Origin: Streptomyces sp. RFCAC02
Lineage (GTDB): Bacteria > Actinomycetota > Actinomycetes > Streptomycetales > Streptomycetaceae
Length of the DNA stretch: 64,000 nt
Assembly (NCBI RefSeq): GCF_004193175.1
Contig: NZ_SAUH01000001.1
Span: 3,867,001 to 3,931,000, forward strand
Reading direction: 5' to 3'
The translations under genes were made by a program, and so were the position numbers. Positions 31,164-39,924 of the stretch are shown piece after piece. Positions within the stretch are counted from its first letter, which is position 1. Each line of letters begins with the position of its first letter. The notes under the pieces are model-generated. The model searched no databases. It saw only the letters and a program-made list of their open reading frames with translations, and had not been told where the DNA came from.

Positions 31164-32516
31164 ATGAGCGAGGACACGCTCGCCCCCGAACCGCCCTCCA
31201 CCGCACCCGCCCCGCCGGCCGCCGGCACCCCGGCACCGCACGTCCGTGACGCGCTCGAAGCGGCCCGGCGAGGCACCCTGGCGCTCACCGACTGCCTCAC
31301 CGACGCGGAACTGACGGCACAGCACTCCCGGTTGATGTCCCCGTTCGTCTGGGACCTCGCCCACATCGCGAACCAGGAGGAGATCTGGCTCGTCCGCGCA
31401 GCGGGCGGCCTGCCCCCGCTGCACCCGGAACTCGACCCGCTCTACGACGCCTTCCGCACGCCGCGCGCCGACCGCCCGGCACTGCCCCTCCTCGGCCCCG
31501 AGGAGGCGCGCCGGTACGCGGCCGACGTCCGTGAGCAGGCGCTCGCCGTCCTCTCCCGCACGCCGCCCACCGGTCACTTCCTCTTCCGGATGGTCGCCCA
31601 GCACGAGCAGCAGCACGGCGAGACGATGCTCGCCACGCACCAGGTGCGGCGCGGTCCCGCCGTCCTCGACGCCCCCGCGCCGCACCCCGCCCCGGCCGGC
31701 GCCGACCGCCTCCCGCGCGAGGTCCTCGTGCCGGGCGGCCCGTTCACCATGGGCACGGACCCCCTCGCCGACCCGTGGGCACTCGACAACGAGCGCCCCG
31801 CCCACACCGCGCATGTCGCCCCCTTCTGGCTGGACACCGTCCCCGTCACCAACGCCGACTACCAGCGCTTCATCGACGCCGGCGGCTACGACGACCCGCG
31901 CTGGTGGCACCCCGACGGGCGGCGCCACCTGCGGCGGACCGGCTGGAACGCCCCCGCGTTCTGGCGGCGCTCCGGCACCCGCTGGCTGCGACGCCGCTTC
32001 GGGCGCACCGAACCCGTGCCGCCGGACGAGCCGGTCGTCCACGTCTCCTGGTACGAGGCGGACGCCTACGCCCGGTGGGCCGGACGCCGGCTGCCGACCG
32101 AGGCGGAGTGGGAGAAGGCGGCACGCCACGACCCGGCCACCGGCCGCTCCCGCCGCCACCCCTGGGGCGACACGCCACCCGGGCCCGAGCACGCCAACCT
32201 CGGCCGGCACCACCTCCAGCCGGCCCCGGCAGGCTCCTTCCCGCAGGGCGCCGCACCGTGCGGCGCCAGGCAACTGCTCGGCGACGTCTGGGAGTGGACC
32301 GCCACCGACTTCACCGGCCACCCCGGCTTCACGGCGACGCCCTACCGCGAGTACAGCGAGGTGTTCTTCGGGCCGGCACACAAGGTGCTGCGCGGCGGTT
32401 CGTTCGCCACGGACCCGGTCGCGTGCCGTGGCACGTTCCGCAACTGGGACCTGCCCGTGCGGCGGCAGATATTCGCCGGCTTCCGGACCTGCCGCGACGC
32501 GGGGACCGGCCGCTGA
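31164..32516 (+). CDS. egtB: Hercynine oxygenase EgtB (ergothioneine)
   Basis: The 450-residue non-heme iron sulfoxide synthase joins hercynine to gamma-glutamylcysteine with O2. The N-terminal DinB-like domain supplies the iron ligands His67 (DLAHIANQEE), His147 and His151 (the AQHEQQHGETML motif). The C-terminal FGE-sulfatase domain has PGGPFTMGT, the WYEADAYARWAGRRLPTEAE segment and LRGGSFATDPVACRGTFRNW. It overlaps egtC by one base. Confidence 0.95.
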   Translation: MSEDTLAPEPPSTAPAPPAAGTPAPHVRDALEAARRGTLALTDCLTDAELTAQHSRLMSPFVWDLAHIANQEEIWLVRAAGGLPPLHPELDPLYDAFRTPRADRPALPLLGPEEARRYAADVREQALAVLSRTPPTGHFLFRMVAQHEQQHGETMLATHQVRRGPAVLDAPAPHPAPAGADRLPREVLVPGGPFTMGTDPLADPWALDNERPAHTAHVAPFWLDTVPVTNADYQRFIDAGGYDDPRWWHPDGRRHLRRTGWNAPAFWRRSGTRWLRRRFGRTEPVPPDEPVVHVSWYEADAYARWAGRRLPTEAEWEKAARHDPATGRSRRHPWGDTPPGPEHANLGRHHLQPAPAGSFPQGAAPCGARQLLGDVWEWTATDFTGHPGFTATPYREYSEVFFGPAHKVLRGGSFATDPVACRGTFRNWDLPVRRQIFAGFRTCRDAGTGR

Positions 32517-33301
32517 TGTGCCGGCACCTCGCCTACCTCGGCCCGCCCCGTACCCTCGCCGAACTGATCACCGAGCCACCGCACAGCCTCTACGAGCAGT
32601 CGTGGAACCCCCGCCTCCAGACGCACGGCACCGTCAACGCCGACGGCTTCGGCATCGGCTGGTACCCGCCCGGGGACGACCGGGGACCCGTGCGCTACCG
32701 CCGCTCCATCCCCATCTGGAACGACCCGAACCTCCCGGGCCTGCTGAACGTGCTGCGCAGCGGCGCCGTCCTCGCGGCGGTCCGCGCCGCGTCGCCCGGG
32801 ACCGGTCGTGAGGAGACCGCGCCCGCGCCCTACGGCACGGGCCGGTGGCTGTTCAGCCACAACGGCACGGTGGAGGCGTGGGGGACCCTGCCCGCCGACA
32901 CCGGCGAACCCCTCACCGCGTCCGAACTGCTCGGCCTTGAGGCCCGCACCGACTCGGCGCTCCTCTGGCTCATGACCAACCGCCGTCTCACCGCGGGCCT
33001 CACGCCCGCCGACGCGCTCGCCGACGTCGTCCACCGCGTCCGCTCCGTACGCCCCGGCGCCCGCCTCAGCCTCCTCCTCACCGACGGCCGCACCCTCGCC
33101 GCCGTACGCCACGGCGAATCGCTCTGGTACCACGCCGCCGGAGGCCGGCTCACCGTCGCCTCGGAACCGCCGCCCGACCACACCGACTGGCACGAGATCC
33201 CCGATCGCACGCTGTTCACCGCCCCACCCCTCCCGACAGTCCCCGCCGTCCCCTCCGACTCCACGGCCCATCAGAGCACACCGGACATAAAGCCCCTGTG
33301 A
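32516..33301 (+). CDS. egtC: Gamma-glutamyl-hercynylcysteine sulfoxide hydrolase EgtC
   Basis: The 261-residue class-II glutamine amidotransferase fold removes glutamate from the EgtB product. The catalytic Cys is residue 2 (MCRHLAYLGPP), exposed after Met removal, followed by NADGFGIGWYPP and FSHNGTVEAWG, both typical of the family. The C-terminus is short and Ser/Pro-rich. It lies between egtB (one-base overlap) and egtD (10 bases), all in one operon. Confidence 0.93.
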   Translation: MCRHLAYLGPPRTLAELITEPPHSLYEQSWNPRLQTHGTVNADGFGIGWYPPGDDRGPVRYRRSIPIWNDPNLPGLLNVLRSGAVLAAVRAASPGTGREETAPAPYGTGRWLFSHNGTVEAWGTLPADTGEPLTASELLGLEARTDSALLWLMTNRRLTAGLTPADALADVVHRVRSVRPGARLSLLLTDGRTLAAVRHGESLWYHAAGGRLTVASEPPPDHTDWHEIPDRTLFTAPPLPTVPAVPSDSTAHQSTPDIKPL

Positions 33302-33311
33302 GGAGCAAGCC

Positions 33312-34331
33312 ATGACAAACTCACACACCCTCACGGACCGCCCGCCCATGACCGGCCGGTACACCGTCGACGACCGCCTCCCGGCCGACCACTACCACCG
33401 CGCTCTGCGCGAAGACGTGGAGGCCGGCCTCACCGCCACCCCCAGGACGCTGTCCCCCAAGTGGTTCTACGACGCGCGCGGCAGCGTCCTCTTCGACCGC
33501 ATCACCCGCCTCCCCGAGTACTACCTCACCCGCGCGGAACGCATGGTCCTGCGCGCCCACGCCGCCGAGATCGCCGAACTCACCGGCGCGCGCACCCTCG
33601 TCGAGCTCGGCTCCGGCAGCTCCGACAAGACCCGCCTCCTCCTCGACGCCCTCACCGCCGCCGGCACGCTGGAGCGCTACGTACCCCTCGACGTGAGCCG
33701 CGCGGCCCTCGGCGAGGCCGCCGAGTCGATCGCACGCGCCTACCCCGCCCTCGCCGTGACCGGCGTGCTCGCCGACTTCGAACAGGACCTGGCCATCCCG
33801 TCCCCGGCGGAGGCCGGCCCGCGCCTAATGGCGTTCCTCGGCTCGACGGTCGGCAACCTCGACACCGAGCAGCGCGCCGCGTTCCTCTCCCGCCTGCGCG
33901 GTGCCCTGACCGGCGGCGACGCGGTGCTGCTCGGCGTGGACCTGGTGAAGGACCCCGCCCGCATGGTCCGCGCCTACGACGACCAGCAGGGCGTCACGGC
34001 CGACTTCGACAAGAACCTCCTCACCGTCCTCAACCGCGAACTGGGTGCCGACTTCGAACCCGGCGCGTTCGACCACCGGGCCGTGTGGAACCCGGAGGAG
34101 GAACGCATGGAGATGCGCCTGCGCGCCCGTGTGCCGGTCTCCGTCGCGCTGAAGGCGATGGACCTGACCGTGGACTTCGCGCGGGGCGAGGAGATCCGTA
34201 CCGAGATCTCCGTCAAATTCCGCCACGAACGCCTGGCGGACGAGCTGTCGGCGGCGGGCTTCACCCTCGACCACTGGTGGACCGACCCGCAGGAACGATT
34301 CGGCGTCGCGCTGGCCCTGCCGACCGCGTGA
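33312..34331 (+). CDS. egtD: L-histidine N-alpha-methyltransferase EgtD
   Basis: The 339-residue SAM enzyme trimethylates histidine to hercynine, the first step of ergothioneine synthesis. LSPKWFYDARGSVLFDRITR followed by LPEYYLTRAE is the EgtD signature. LVELGSGSSDKT is the SAM-binding loop, and RLMAFLGSTVGNLD and AVWNPEEERMEMRL complete the family pattern. Clear AGGAG lies before ATG 33312. No egtE-like PLP lyase follows, so the last step must be encoded elsewhere. Confidence 0.95.
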   Translation: MTNSHTLTDRPPMTGRYTVDDRLPADHYHRALREDVEAGLTATPRTLSPKWFYDARGSVLFDRITRLPEYYLTRAERMVLRAHAAEIAELTGARTLVELGSGSSDKTRLLLDALTAAGTLERYVPLDVSRAALGEAAESIARAYPALAVTGVLADFEQDLAIPSPAEAGPRLMAFLGSTVGNLDTEQRAAFLSRLRGALTGGDAVLLGVDLVKDPARMVRAYDDQQGVTADFDKNLLTVLNRELGADFEPGAFDHRAVWNPEEERMEMRLRARVPVSVALKAMDLTVDFARGEEIRTEISVKFRHERLADELSAAGFTLDHWWTDPQERFGVALALPTA

Positions 34332-34344
34332 CCTCCGACCGGCA

Positions 34345-34375
34345 CGGGCGCCGCGCCACCCCGGCGGCGCCCGTC
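34345..34375 (+). terminator. Terminator after egtABCD
   Basis: ACGGGCGCCGC and GCGGCGCCCGT form a perfect 11-bp stem with a 9-nt loop directly after the egtD stop codon. Confidence 0.75.
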
Positions 34376-34395
34376 CGGCGGTCTACTCTCCCGGC

Positions 34396-35088
34396 ATGCC
34401 CGCCCGCCAGAACACCGCCTTCCCGAGCGCCGGCACCACCGCGCACGGCTACCTCGCCGAACCCCCGTCGGGCCACGGCCCCGGTCTGATCGTCATCCAG
34501 GAATGGTGGGGCCTGACGGACCACATCGCGGACGTCACCGAACGCTTCGCACGCGAGGGCTTCACGGCGCTCGCCCCCGACCTCTTCGGCGGCCGCGTCA
34601 CCCACGACGCGGCCGAAGCCGCGCGCATGAAGGCGGACCTGCCGGCGGACCGCGCTGTCCGCCTCCTCGCCGGCGCCGTGGACCACCTCACCGGCCTGCC
34701 CGCGACGACGGGCGACCGGGTGGGAGCGGTCGGCTTCTGCATGGGCGGCGCGTTCGTCCTGCACCTGGCGGCGGCGGACCACAGGGTGAAGGCGGCCGTC
34801 CCGTTCTACGGCCTCCCCGACCCGGCCCCGGACTACACGGACATGCCGGCCGAGGTGCTTGGTCACTACGGCGAGCGGGACGGGACGATCCCCTTGGAAG
34901 CCGTGGCCGACCTGCACACGACCCTGAGACGCATGACGGGGCGCACACCATCGCTGTACGAGTACCCGGCGGGCCACGCGTTCTTCAACGACACGAGCGC
35001 CGACGGGTACGACCCGGCATCGGCGGCACTGGCATGGACACGAACGATCGCGTTCCTGCGCACCCACCTCACCCCGACACACGACTGA
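34396..35088 (+). CDS. Dienelactone hydrolase family protein
   Basis: The 230-residue alpha/beta hydrolase has IVIQEWWGLTDHIADVTERF near residue 34, the Cys nucleophile in GFCMGGAF near 118 and the His in PAGHAFFND near 195, with DGTIP before it carrying the acid. It may open lactone rings or cleave a related ester. It follows the egt operon after a terminator, so it need not belong to ergothioneine synthesis. It ends 37 bases before tRNA-Arg. Confidence 0.9.
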   Translation: MPARQNTAFPSAGTTAHGYLAEPPSGHGPGLIVIQEWWGLTDHIADVTERFAREGFTALAPDLFGGRVTHDAAEAARMKADLPADRAVRLLAGAVDHLTGLPATTGDRVGAVGFCMGGAFVLHLAAADHRVKAAVPFYGLPDPAPDYTDMPAEVLGHYGERDGTIPLEAVADLHTTLRRMTGRTPSLYEYPAGHAFFNDTSADGYDPASAALAWTRTIAFLRTHLTPTHD

Positions 35089-35125
35089 GACGCCCGCTAC
35101 ACTGACGGACGGCACACACCTCCCC

Positions 35126-35198
35126 GCCCTCGTAGCTCAGGGGATAGAGCACCGCTCTCCTAAAGCGGGTGTCGCAGGTTCGAATCCTGCCGGGGGCA
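35126..35198 (+). tRNA. tRNA-Arg (anticodon CCU)
   Basis: A full cloverleaf of 73 nt. The 5' GCCCTCG pairs with the 3' CGGGGGC, the anticodon loop CTCCTAA has anticodon CCT, and the T-arm is GCAGG-TTCGAAT-CCTGC with discriminator A. It reads AGG codons. Degraded accessory genes lie immediately downstream. Confidence 0.93.
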
Positions 35199-35227
35199 CA
35201 GCGAACCAGTGCAGGTGAGGCTTTCCT

Positions 35228-35257
35228 GGCTCCTTCGTTCATGTGAACGGAGGAGCC
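35228..35257 (+). terminator. Terminator after tRNA-Arg
   Basis: GGCTCCT-TCGTTCA and TGAACGG-AGGAGCC form a 14-bp stem with one G-T pair and a 2-base turn, 30 bases past the tRNA. Confidence 0.75.
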
Positions 35258-35403
35258 TTGCTCGGTCGGCGGGCACGTCGACCAGATCCTCAAGGGCAAA
35301 TGACGGACGGGCGGGCTCGCCGGACGTCTCGAGCGCGGCATGGGTCATGACATGGTGGCGGGGGGGGAGTGCGCATGAAGCGCGCTGCGCCCGTCGCCCG
35401 GTG

Positions 35404-35763
35404 TCAGGCTTCGTGGGGCACCTTTGGGCGGGTGACCGGTACGACGGTGAGGAAGTCGCCCAGCCCTTTGAAGTCGGCGGGATTGGTGGTGAAGAGCGGG
35501 AGACCCTCGGCCACGGCGATGGCGGCGATCATCAGGTCGGCCACCCGGCGGCGCGGCTTGCGGCCCGCACTGATCACGGCCGCGCAGATGCGGCCGTAGA
35601 TCCGGGCCGCTTCGGCGTCGAACGGGATGGGGTCGAACTCGTTCTCGGCCCGCTGGAGCACATCGAGCCTGCGGGCACGTTCGAGGTGTTCGTCGTAGCC
35701 GCTGTGCTCCTCGTTGCGCCGCACCTCGTGCGGACCGGCGGACAGTTCGGCCAGGGTGATTCG
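35404..35763 (-). pseudogene. VapC-type PIN-domain toxin, N-terminus lost
   Basis: The frame contains RITLAELSAGPHEVRR, FDPIPFDAEAARIYGRIC, RRRVADLMIAAIAVAEGLPL and FTTNPADFKGLGDFLTVVPV, which is the central and C-terminal part of a VapC RNase with its later acidic residues. The first 30 or so residues, including the first catalytic Asp (usual 'LDTN'), are absent: upstream of ITLAEL the frame is unrelated and has no start codon nearby. No VapB antitoxin is visible. It is therefore a dead remnant of a toxin-antitoxin pair. Confidence 0.78.
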
Positions 35764-35819
35764 GCCGTCCGACCCTGCCCGGGGGCTCTGGGGCGTGATC
35801 CTGGTGCGCAGGGCGTCAT

Positions 35820-36062
35820 GTGCGGCGCGAGACGGAGCTGCTGCCCGGCATCGCCCGGTTGCTCCTCGACCTGCACTTCCCGCCCTCCCTCCACGGCGAG
35901 CTGTGCGAAGCCGTCGGGCTCGATCCGGAGCCCGCGGGGATCGGACGGCTTCCGGCGGCTCGCCGGCAGCGGGACCCGCGGATGCGCACCCGGCAGGTCT
36001 TCCACGGTGAGCCGCGCCCCGGGACGTGGCCGGTGAACGCCTCTGTAGGGTCGGGGAGATGA
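35820..36062 (+). pseudogene. Fragment of an HNH restriction endonuclease
   Basis: The frame reads LLLDLHFPPSLHGELCEAVG and then, after a short spacer, ARRQRDPRMRTRQVF. This resembles the linker of ScoMcrA-like / phosphorothioate-sensing HNH nucleases ('FPPSLHEDILAAVGL ... RRRRDPAFRxxVL'), but the sulfur-binding domain upstream and the HNH motif downstream are missing. The remainder reads into the next gene's start (ATGA overlap), probably by chance. Family assignment is from memory of the pattern and should be checked. Confidence 0.5.
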
Positions 36063-37561
36063 ACCCGGAACAGACCCCCGACGCCGGCGAACTGCTGCGC
36101 GGTACGTACGCCCGGCTGCTGCCCGCCGACTCGATCACGCCCGACATCGCCGGTGCCATGAGGTACGCGCGGGTCGTCGCCGACGGCCTCGTCTTCGCCT
36201 ACGCCCTCGACCGGCCGACCGACGTCCGGATCCTCACCGACCGGGACGTCGAGCGCGTGGGGATCGAGGAGCTGGGGCGGGCGGCGTACGCGAACCTGAT
36301 GCGCGTGCCCGTCACCCACGAGGAGATCCCGCACGAAGGAACGATCCTGCACTCGTTCCACGGCGACTCCCACTTCATCGGCAGCCAGGCCCTGTTCCTG
36401 TCCGCCGCGGTCAAACGGGTCACCGGTGAGGAACTGCCGCGCGCCGGTGCCCTCGTCGTCATGCCGAGCCGTCACAACCTGGTGTACCACCCGCTCGCCG
36501 ACGGCACCGTGGTGGACGCCGTCAACGGGCTCGCCGCGTACGCGCTGGGGGCCTACGAGGACGGGCCGGGCGCGCTGTCCCCGCGGCTCTACTGGTGGCA
36601 CCGCGGCAGCCTCACGTCGCTCACGGTCATCGACGAGGAGACCCGTTCCTTCTCCGTCCGCCCGCCGCAGCGGCTGCTCGGCCTCATGAGGGGGCTCGAC
36701 AGGCTCGACCGCGCCGGCCGGCTCGCCACCCGCGCCACCGCGGCGGCCCCCGCTCCCGACACCGCCGCGCTCAACGACGCCACGGCCGACGCGATAACGG
36801 GTCTGTCCGATGGCTCCACCGCCGGCCTGGCCGGGGCCTTCGCCTCCGCCGTCGACCTGGCGCTGGCCGGCTGCGCCGCCGATCCGAGGGCGGCTCTCGC
36901 CGACACCTGGGACGGCTGGGCCGTCGCGACGCAGCTCGGCACCGCGCTGTTCACCGGCGCGCGGGCTCAGGAGTGCCACCTCGGCGAGGACCGCGTGCTG
37001 CGGCTGCCGGACACCCCCACCGCGCCGCCGGCCGACGCCCGCGCCTGGCTCGACGCCCTCTACCTCGCGGTCATCTGCCGCAACACCGAACGGATCAGCC
37101 GCCTGTGCCGGGTGCCGCTGGAGACTCTGCGGCAGGACGACACCGTCGACGCGTACGTGCTGCACTGGGTCAACGCCCTGCGGCTGTACTTCGGTGACGA
37201 CGACTCCATGGAGTTCGTCGCGGAGGCGCTGGGCGACACGATGAAGACGTCCGCCCCCGACGAGGTGACGCACGCGCCGGTGGAGTTCGTGAACGCCGTC
37301 GACTACCAGCCGGTCGCGCTCTTCCACCGCCTCATCACACGGAACTTCAACGCCTTCGCCGAGACGCTCGCGGAAGCGCTCACGGAACACGCCGCGTACT
37401 GGGGCGAGTCGCCGGTACCGCGTGCCCGCGTGCCGCTCGGGGTCCTGGCGATGGCGAGTCTCGCGTTCGACGGCGGCTTCCCCATCGACCCGGAGCGGCA
37501 GCCGCACCTGCCGAAGTACCTGCTCAACCGCGAACGCATCGAATGGCTCCCCACGCCCTGA
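36059..37561 (+). CDS. DUF1444-like protein fused to an Imm49-like domain
   Basis: The 500-residue cytoplasmic protein has two parts. Residues about 15-215 (ITPDIAGAMRYARVVADGLV, LTDRDVERVGIEELGRAAYA, MPSRHNLVYHPLADG) look like DUF1444. Residues about 250-500 (ADARAWLDALYLAVICRNTE, RISRLCRVPLETLR, TEHAAYWGESPVPR, HLPKYLLNRERIEWLP) look like Imm49, an immunity family of bacterial polymorphic toxins. No toxin gene is visible beside it. It may be an orphan immunity gene protecting against toxins of neighbours. Both domain names are recognition from memory; the two-part layout is visible. Confidence 0.6.
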   Translation: MNPEQTPDAGELLRGTYARLLPADSITPDIAGAMRYARVVADGLVFAYALDRPTDVRILTDRDVERVGIEELGRAAYANLMRVPVTHEEIPHEGTILHSFHGDSHFIGSQALFLSAAVKRVTGEELPRAGALVVMPSRHNLVYHPLADGTVVDAVNGLAAYALGAYEDGPGALSPRLYWWHRGSLTSLTVIDEETRSFSVRPPQRLLGLMRGLDRLDRAGRLATRATAAAPAPDTAALNDATADAITGLSDGSTAGLAGAFASAVDLALAGCAADPRAALADTWDGWAVATQLGTALFTGARAQECHLGEDRVLRLPDTPTAPPADARAWLDALYLAVICRNTERISRLCRVPLETLRQDDTVDAYVLHWVNALRLYFGDDDSMEFVAEALGDTMKTSAPDEVTHAPVEFVNAVDYQPVALFHRLITRNFNAFAETLAEALTEHAAYWGESPVPRARVPLGVLAMASLAFDGGFPIDPERQPHLPKYLLNRERIEWLPTP

Positions 37562-37669
37562 CCGAACCGGCGGCGGGGCGCTGTCCTCGTTCCGCGGACT
37601 CCGGTGGTACCTGATCGTCGGAGCGGTCCCGTAGATTTTTCCTGTCGTACGAGGAACGGGGGACGGGAC

Positions 37670-38092
37670 ATGGCATCGATACCCGACGAGGCCGACGAGG
37701 GCTGGCTGCTGCTGGTCACGGCCACTGACGTACTGCTCGCCCTGGGGGCCGGGATCGCCGGTGCGCAGGTGTACGCGCCGGACGACATCGGGGGAGTGGC
37801 GCTGTCGTTCGTCGGCTGCGCGCTGGCCTTCTCCTTCGTCAACCACGTGTTCGGCATGTGGGTGCTGCGCGCCAGCATCGGCAAGCTGGTGTGGGGGCTG
37901 CGGGTGGTCCGGGTGCCCGAGGGCGGGCGGCCCGGGTTCTGGCGCGCGGTGGCCCGCTGGCTCGTCGGCTACGTGCTCTTCGCGCTGATGGCGCTCATCG
38001 AGGACGGCGGCGGCGTGGGGGAGGCGTGCAGCCTGCGCACCGTCCGCCGCCGCGACCTGCGCCGTTACGCCGGTGGCGGCTACCGCGCCTAG
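37670..38092 (+). CDS. RDD-family membrane protein
   Basis: The 140-residue protein has three to four hydrophobic stretches (LLLVTATDVLLALGAGIAGA; VALSFVGCALAFSFVNHVFG) and the RDD pattern ASIGKLVWGLRVVRVPEGGR followed by PGFWRAVARW. RDD proteins are small membrane proteins of mostly unknown role, some acting as ion antiporters. ATG 37670 follows GGGGGACGGG. It converges on the HEAT-repeat gene. Confidence 0.8.
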   Translation: MASIPDEADEGWLLLVTATDVLLALGAGIAGAQVYAPDDIGGVALSFVGCALAFSFVNHVFGMWVLRASIGKLVWGLRVVRVPEGGRPGFWRAVARWLVGYVLFALMALIEDGGGVGEACSLRTVRRRDLRRYAGGGYRA

Positions 38093-38180
38093 AAGCTGTC
38101 GGGGGCCGGCCGGTTGCCGGACGCGTACTCGTCCGCGACGTGGAAGACGCTCCAGCGGCCGGGCGGCCGCCGTCCGTTCC

Positions 38181-39446
38181 TCAGATGTGCAGTGCGCCGG
38201 TGAACGGCCCGTGGCCCACTCCCTTCTCGGTGACCGCCAGCCAGCCGTGGCCGCTCATGGGCATGCCCTCGCACACGCCGGTCGGGTCGAGGGAGAGTGC
38301 GATGGCGGCGTAGCCCGCGTCGGTGGCGAGGGTGGCGTTCGGGTCGTGGTCGTCCTCGGGGTCGAAGGCCGGGCCGGCGCTGAGCGGTTCCTCCCAGTCC
38401 AGGGGTTCGCCCTCCCACTCCGGGTCCCCGTAACGCCAGTAGCTGCGCCGTACGGCTCCGTCGACGGCGACCGACCAGACCATCGAGTCGCTGTGCGTGT
38501 CCTGGAAGAAGAACTGGGCCTCACCGCATGCGGCACTCAGGCGGCGCAGGAGGTCGTCGACGTCCCAGTGCATCTCCCACAGCGGTGTGTCGGCGTAGAC
38601 GAGCCGCCAGCCGTCAAGCTCCGGCGTGACGAAGACCCGGTACGCCACGCGCTCCGTGCCGTCGGGGCCGGGCACGCGGGCGATGTCGTGCCCCATGGCG
38701 GACAGCCCCATCGCGATCGTGCAGGGCCGCCTGTCGTGCAGCCCCATGACGTCGAAGAGGCCCTCGTACGCCGCGCCTCGGACCGCCAGCCAGCGGTGGT
38801 CGGGCAGGCTGCTCGGGATGTCGTCGGCCAGCTTGATGCGGACGAGCCGCTCCAGCGCGAGCCGGTCCCGAGCGTCGAGCCCGTCCTCGCCGGCCACGGT
38901 GGCCAGCGCGGTCAACGCGTGTCCGCGCAGCTTGGCGGGGCCGTTGCGGCGGACCGCGCGCAGCTCGGGACAGACCCGCGGCCCCATGGCCCGGACGGCC
39001 TTCTCCGCCACGTAGCGCGTGTAGCTGTCCGGGTCGTCCAGGAACGGGAGGACGTCGGCGACGGCGGGGGCGGCCGCCTCGCCGAGCTTCTCCAGACCGC
39101 CCAGCGCCTGGGTCCTGATCTCGCCCATGGGGTGCGACAGGGCGGCCACGTACTGCGGGAGGCACCGTTCGTCGAAGCCGCGCAGCACGTGCCCGAGCTC
39201 CCACCAGTCGGGCACCTTCTCGGCCCTGGCGCGGGCCGCCACGGTGGCGTCGAAGGCCGCCGGGCCTATCAGGCGCAGGGCCTCCTGCAGCCCGAACATG
39301 ACGTACCGGTCCACCGTGGTCAGCGCGGCCAGCAGGCCGGGCACGGCAGCGGCACCGGGCTCGGCGAGACGACGGACGGCCCGGGCCCGCAGCTCCTTGT
39401 CGTGGCCGGCCCGTTCCAGCTCGGCGATGAGCTCGTCCTGATCCAT
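38181..39446 (-). CDS. HEAT-repeat protein of unknown function
   Basis: The 421-residue soluble protein has helical repeats at about 1-230 (LAEPGAAAVPGLLAALTTVD; LSHPMGEIRTQALGGLEKLG; DPDSYTRYVAEKAVRAMGP), typical of HEAT/Armadillo scaffolds. A C-terminal mixed region follows with many Trp and acidic residues (WEMHWDVDDLLRRLSAACGE; FDPEDDHDPNATLATDAGYA). This suggests a protein-interaction role. It starts at ATG 39444-39446; the small wHTH gene lies just upstream on the same strand. Confidence 0.72.
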   Translation of the reverse strand: MDQDELIAELERAGHDKELRARAVRRLAEPGAAAVPGLLAALTTVDRYVMFGLQEALRLIGPAAFDATVAARARAEKVPDWWELGHVLRGFDERCLPQYVAALSHPMGEIRTQALGGLEKLGEAAAPAVADVLPFLDDPDSYTRYVAEKAVRAMGPRVCPELRAVRRNGPAKLRGHALTALATVAGEDGLDARDRLALERLVRIKLADDIPSSLPDHRWLAVRGAAYEGLFDVMGLHDRRPCTIAMGLSAMGHDIARVPGPDGTERVAYRVFVTPELDGWRLVYADTPLWEMHWDVDDLLRRLSAACGEAQFFFQDTHSDSMVWSVAVDGAVRRSYWRYGDPEWEGEPLDWEEPLSAGPAFDPEDDHDPNATLATDAGYAAIALSLDPTGVCEGMPMSGHGWLAVTEKGVGHGPFTGALHI

Positions 39447-39489
39447 ACGGCAGACCGTAACCGGGAGGTCGGACAGCGGGCGCGACGGG

Positions 39490-39819
39490 TCAGCGCGACG
39501 CTGTCTGCGTGCCGCGGACCGCCTCGTCCTCGATGAGCGCGGAGAGCAGGGAGGCGACGGTGCGGCCGGCCTCCGCCGGATGGCGCAGGACCTTGCCCGG
39601 CTCGACGCGGTACGTATTGGTCCGCCCCTCGCGCGTGTGGGACAGGTACCCGTCGCGTTCGAGGTCGGCGATGATCCGCTGGACTCCGCGCTCGGTGATG
39701 CGGCAGCGGGCGGCGATGTCACGGACACGGACGTTCGGATCTTCGGCGACGGCCGCCAGCACGCGTGCGTGGTTGGTGATGAACGTCCATCCGTTGTGAG
39801 ATTCCGGAACTCCAACCAT
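39490..39819 (-). CDS. Winged-helix transcriptional regulator
   Basis: The 109-residue protein has a MarR/ArsR-like winged helix: FITNHARVLAAVAEDPNVRV, the recognition helix RCRITERGVQRIIADLERDG and a wing YLSHTREGRTNTYRV. Residues after 75 form one helix, probably for dimers. It starts at ATG 39819 and lies 43 bases upstream of the HEAT-repeat gene, so the two may share a transcript. It diverges from the STAS gene across AT-rich DNA (ACATATATTTCG). Confidence 0.82.
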   Translation of the reverse strand: MVGVPESHNGWTFITNHARVLAAVAEDPNVRVRDIAARCRITERGVQRIIADLERDGYLSHTREGRTNTYRVEPGKVLRHPAEAGRTVASLLSALIEDEAVRGTQTASR

Positions 39820-39924
39820 GGGTGAATCTTAGGCCGACCATGGCGGAACTCAAATACGTGACATATATTTCGTGTACCTGATGACGTACGTTCGATCGTG
39901 ACGCAGTGAGGGAGGGCCGGGCGG

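Noticed and set aside
26453..31366. A very long open frame (over 1600 codons) on the minus strand
   Set aside because: It lies opposite the SEDS, M20 and egtA genes. Its product is low-complexity Arg/Gly/Val/Glu sequence typical of antisense frames in high-GC DNA, while the plus-strand genes have clear domains.
35820..36062. A functional 80-residue gene before the DUF1444-Imm49 gene
   Set aside because: It has a GTG start and an ATGA overlap, but the sequence is an internal fragment of a larger nuclease family without catalytic motif, so it is listed as a remnant.
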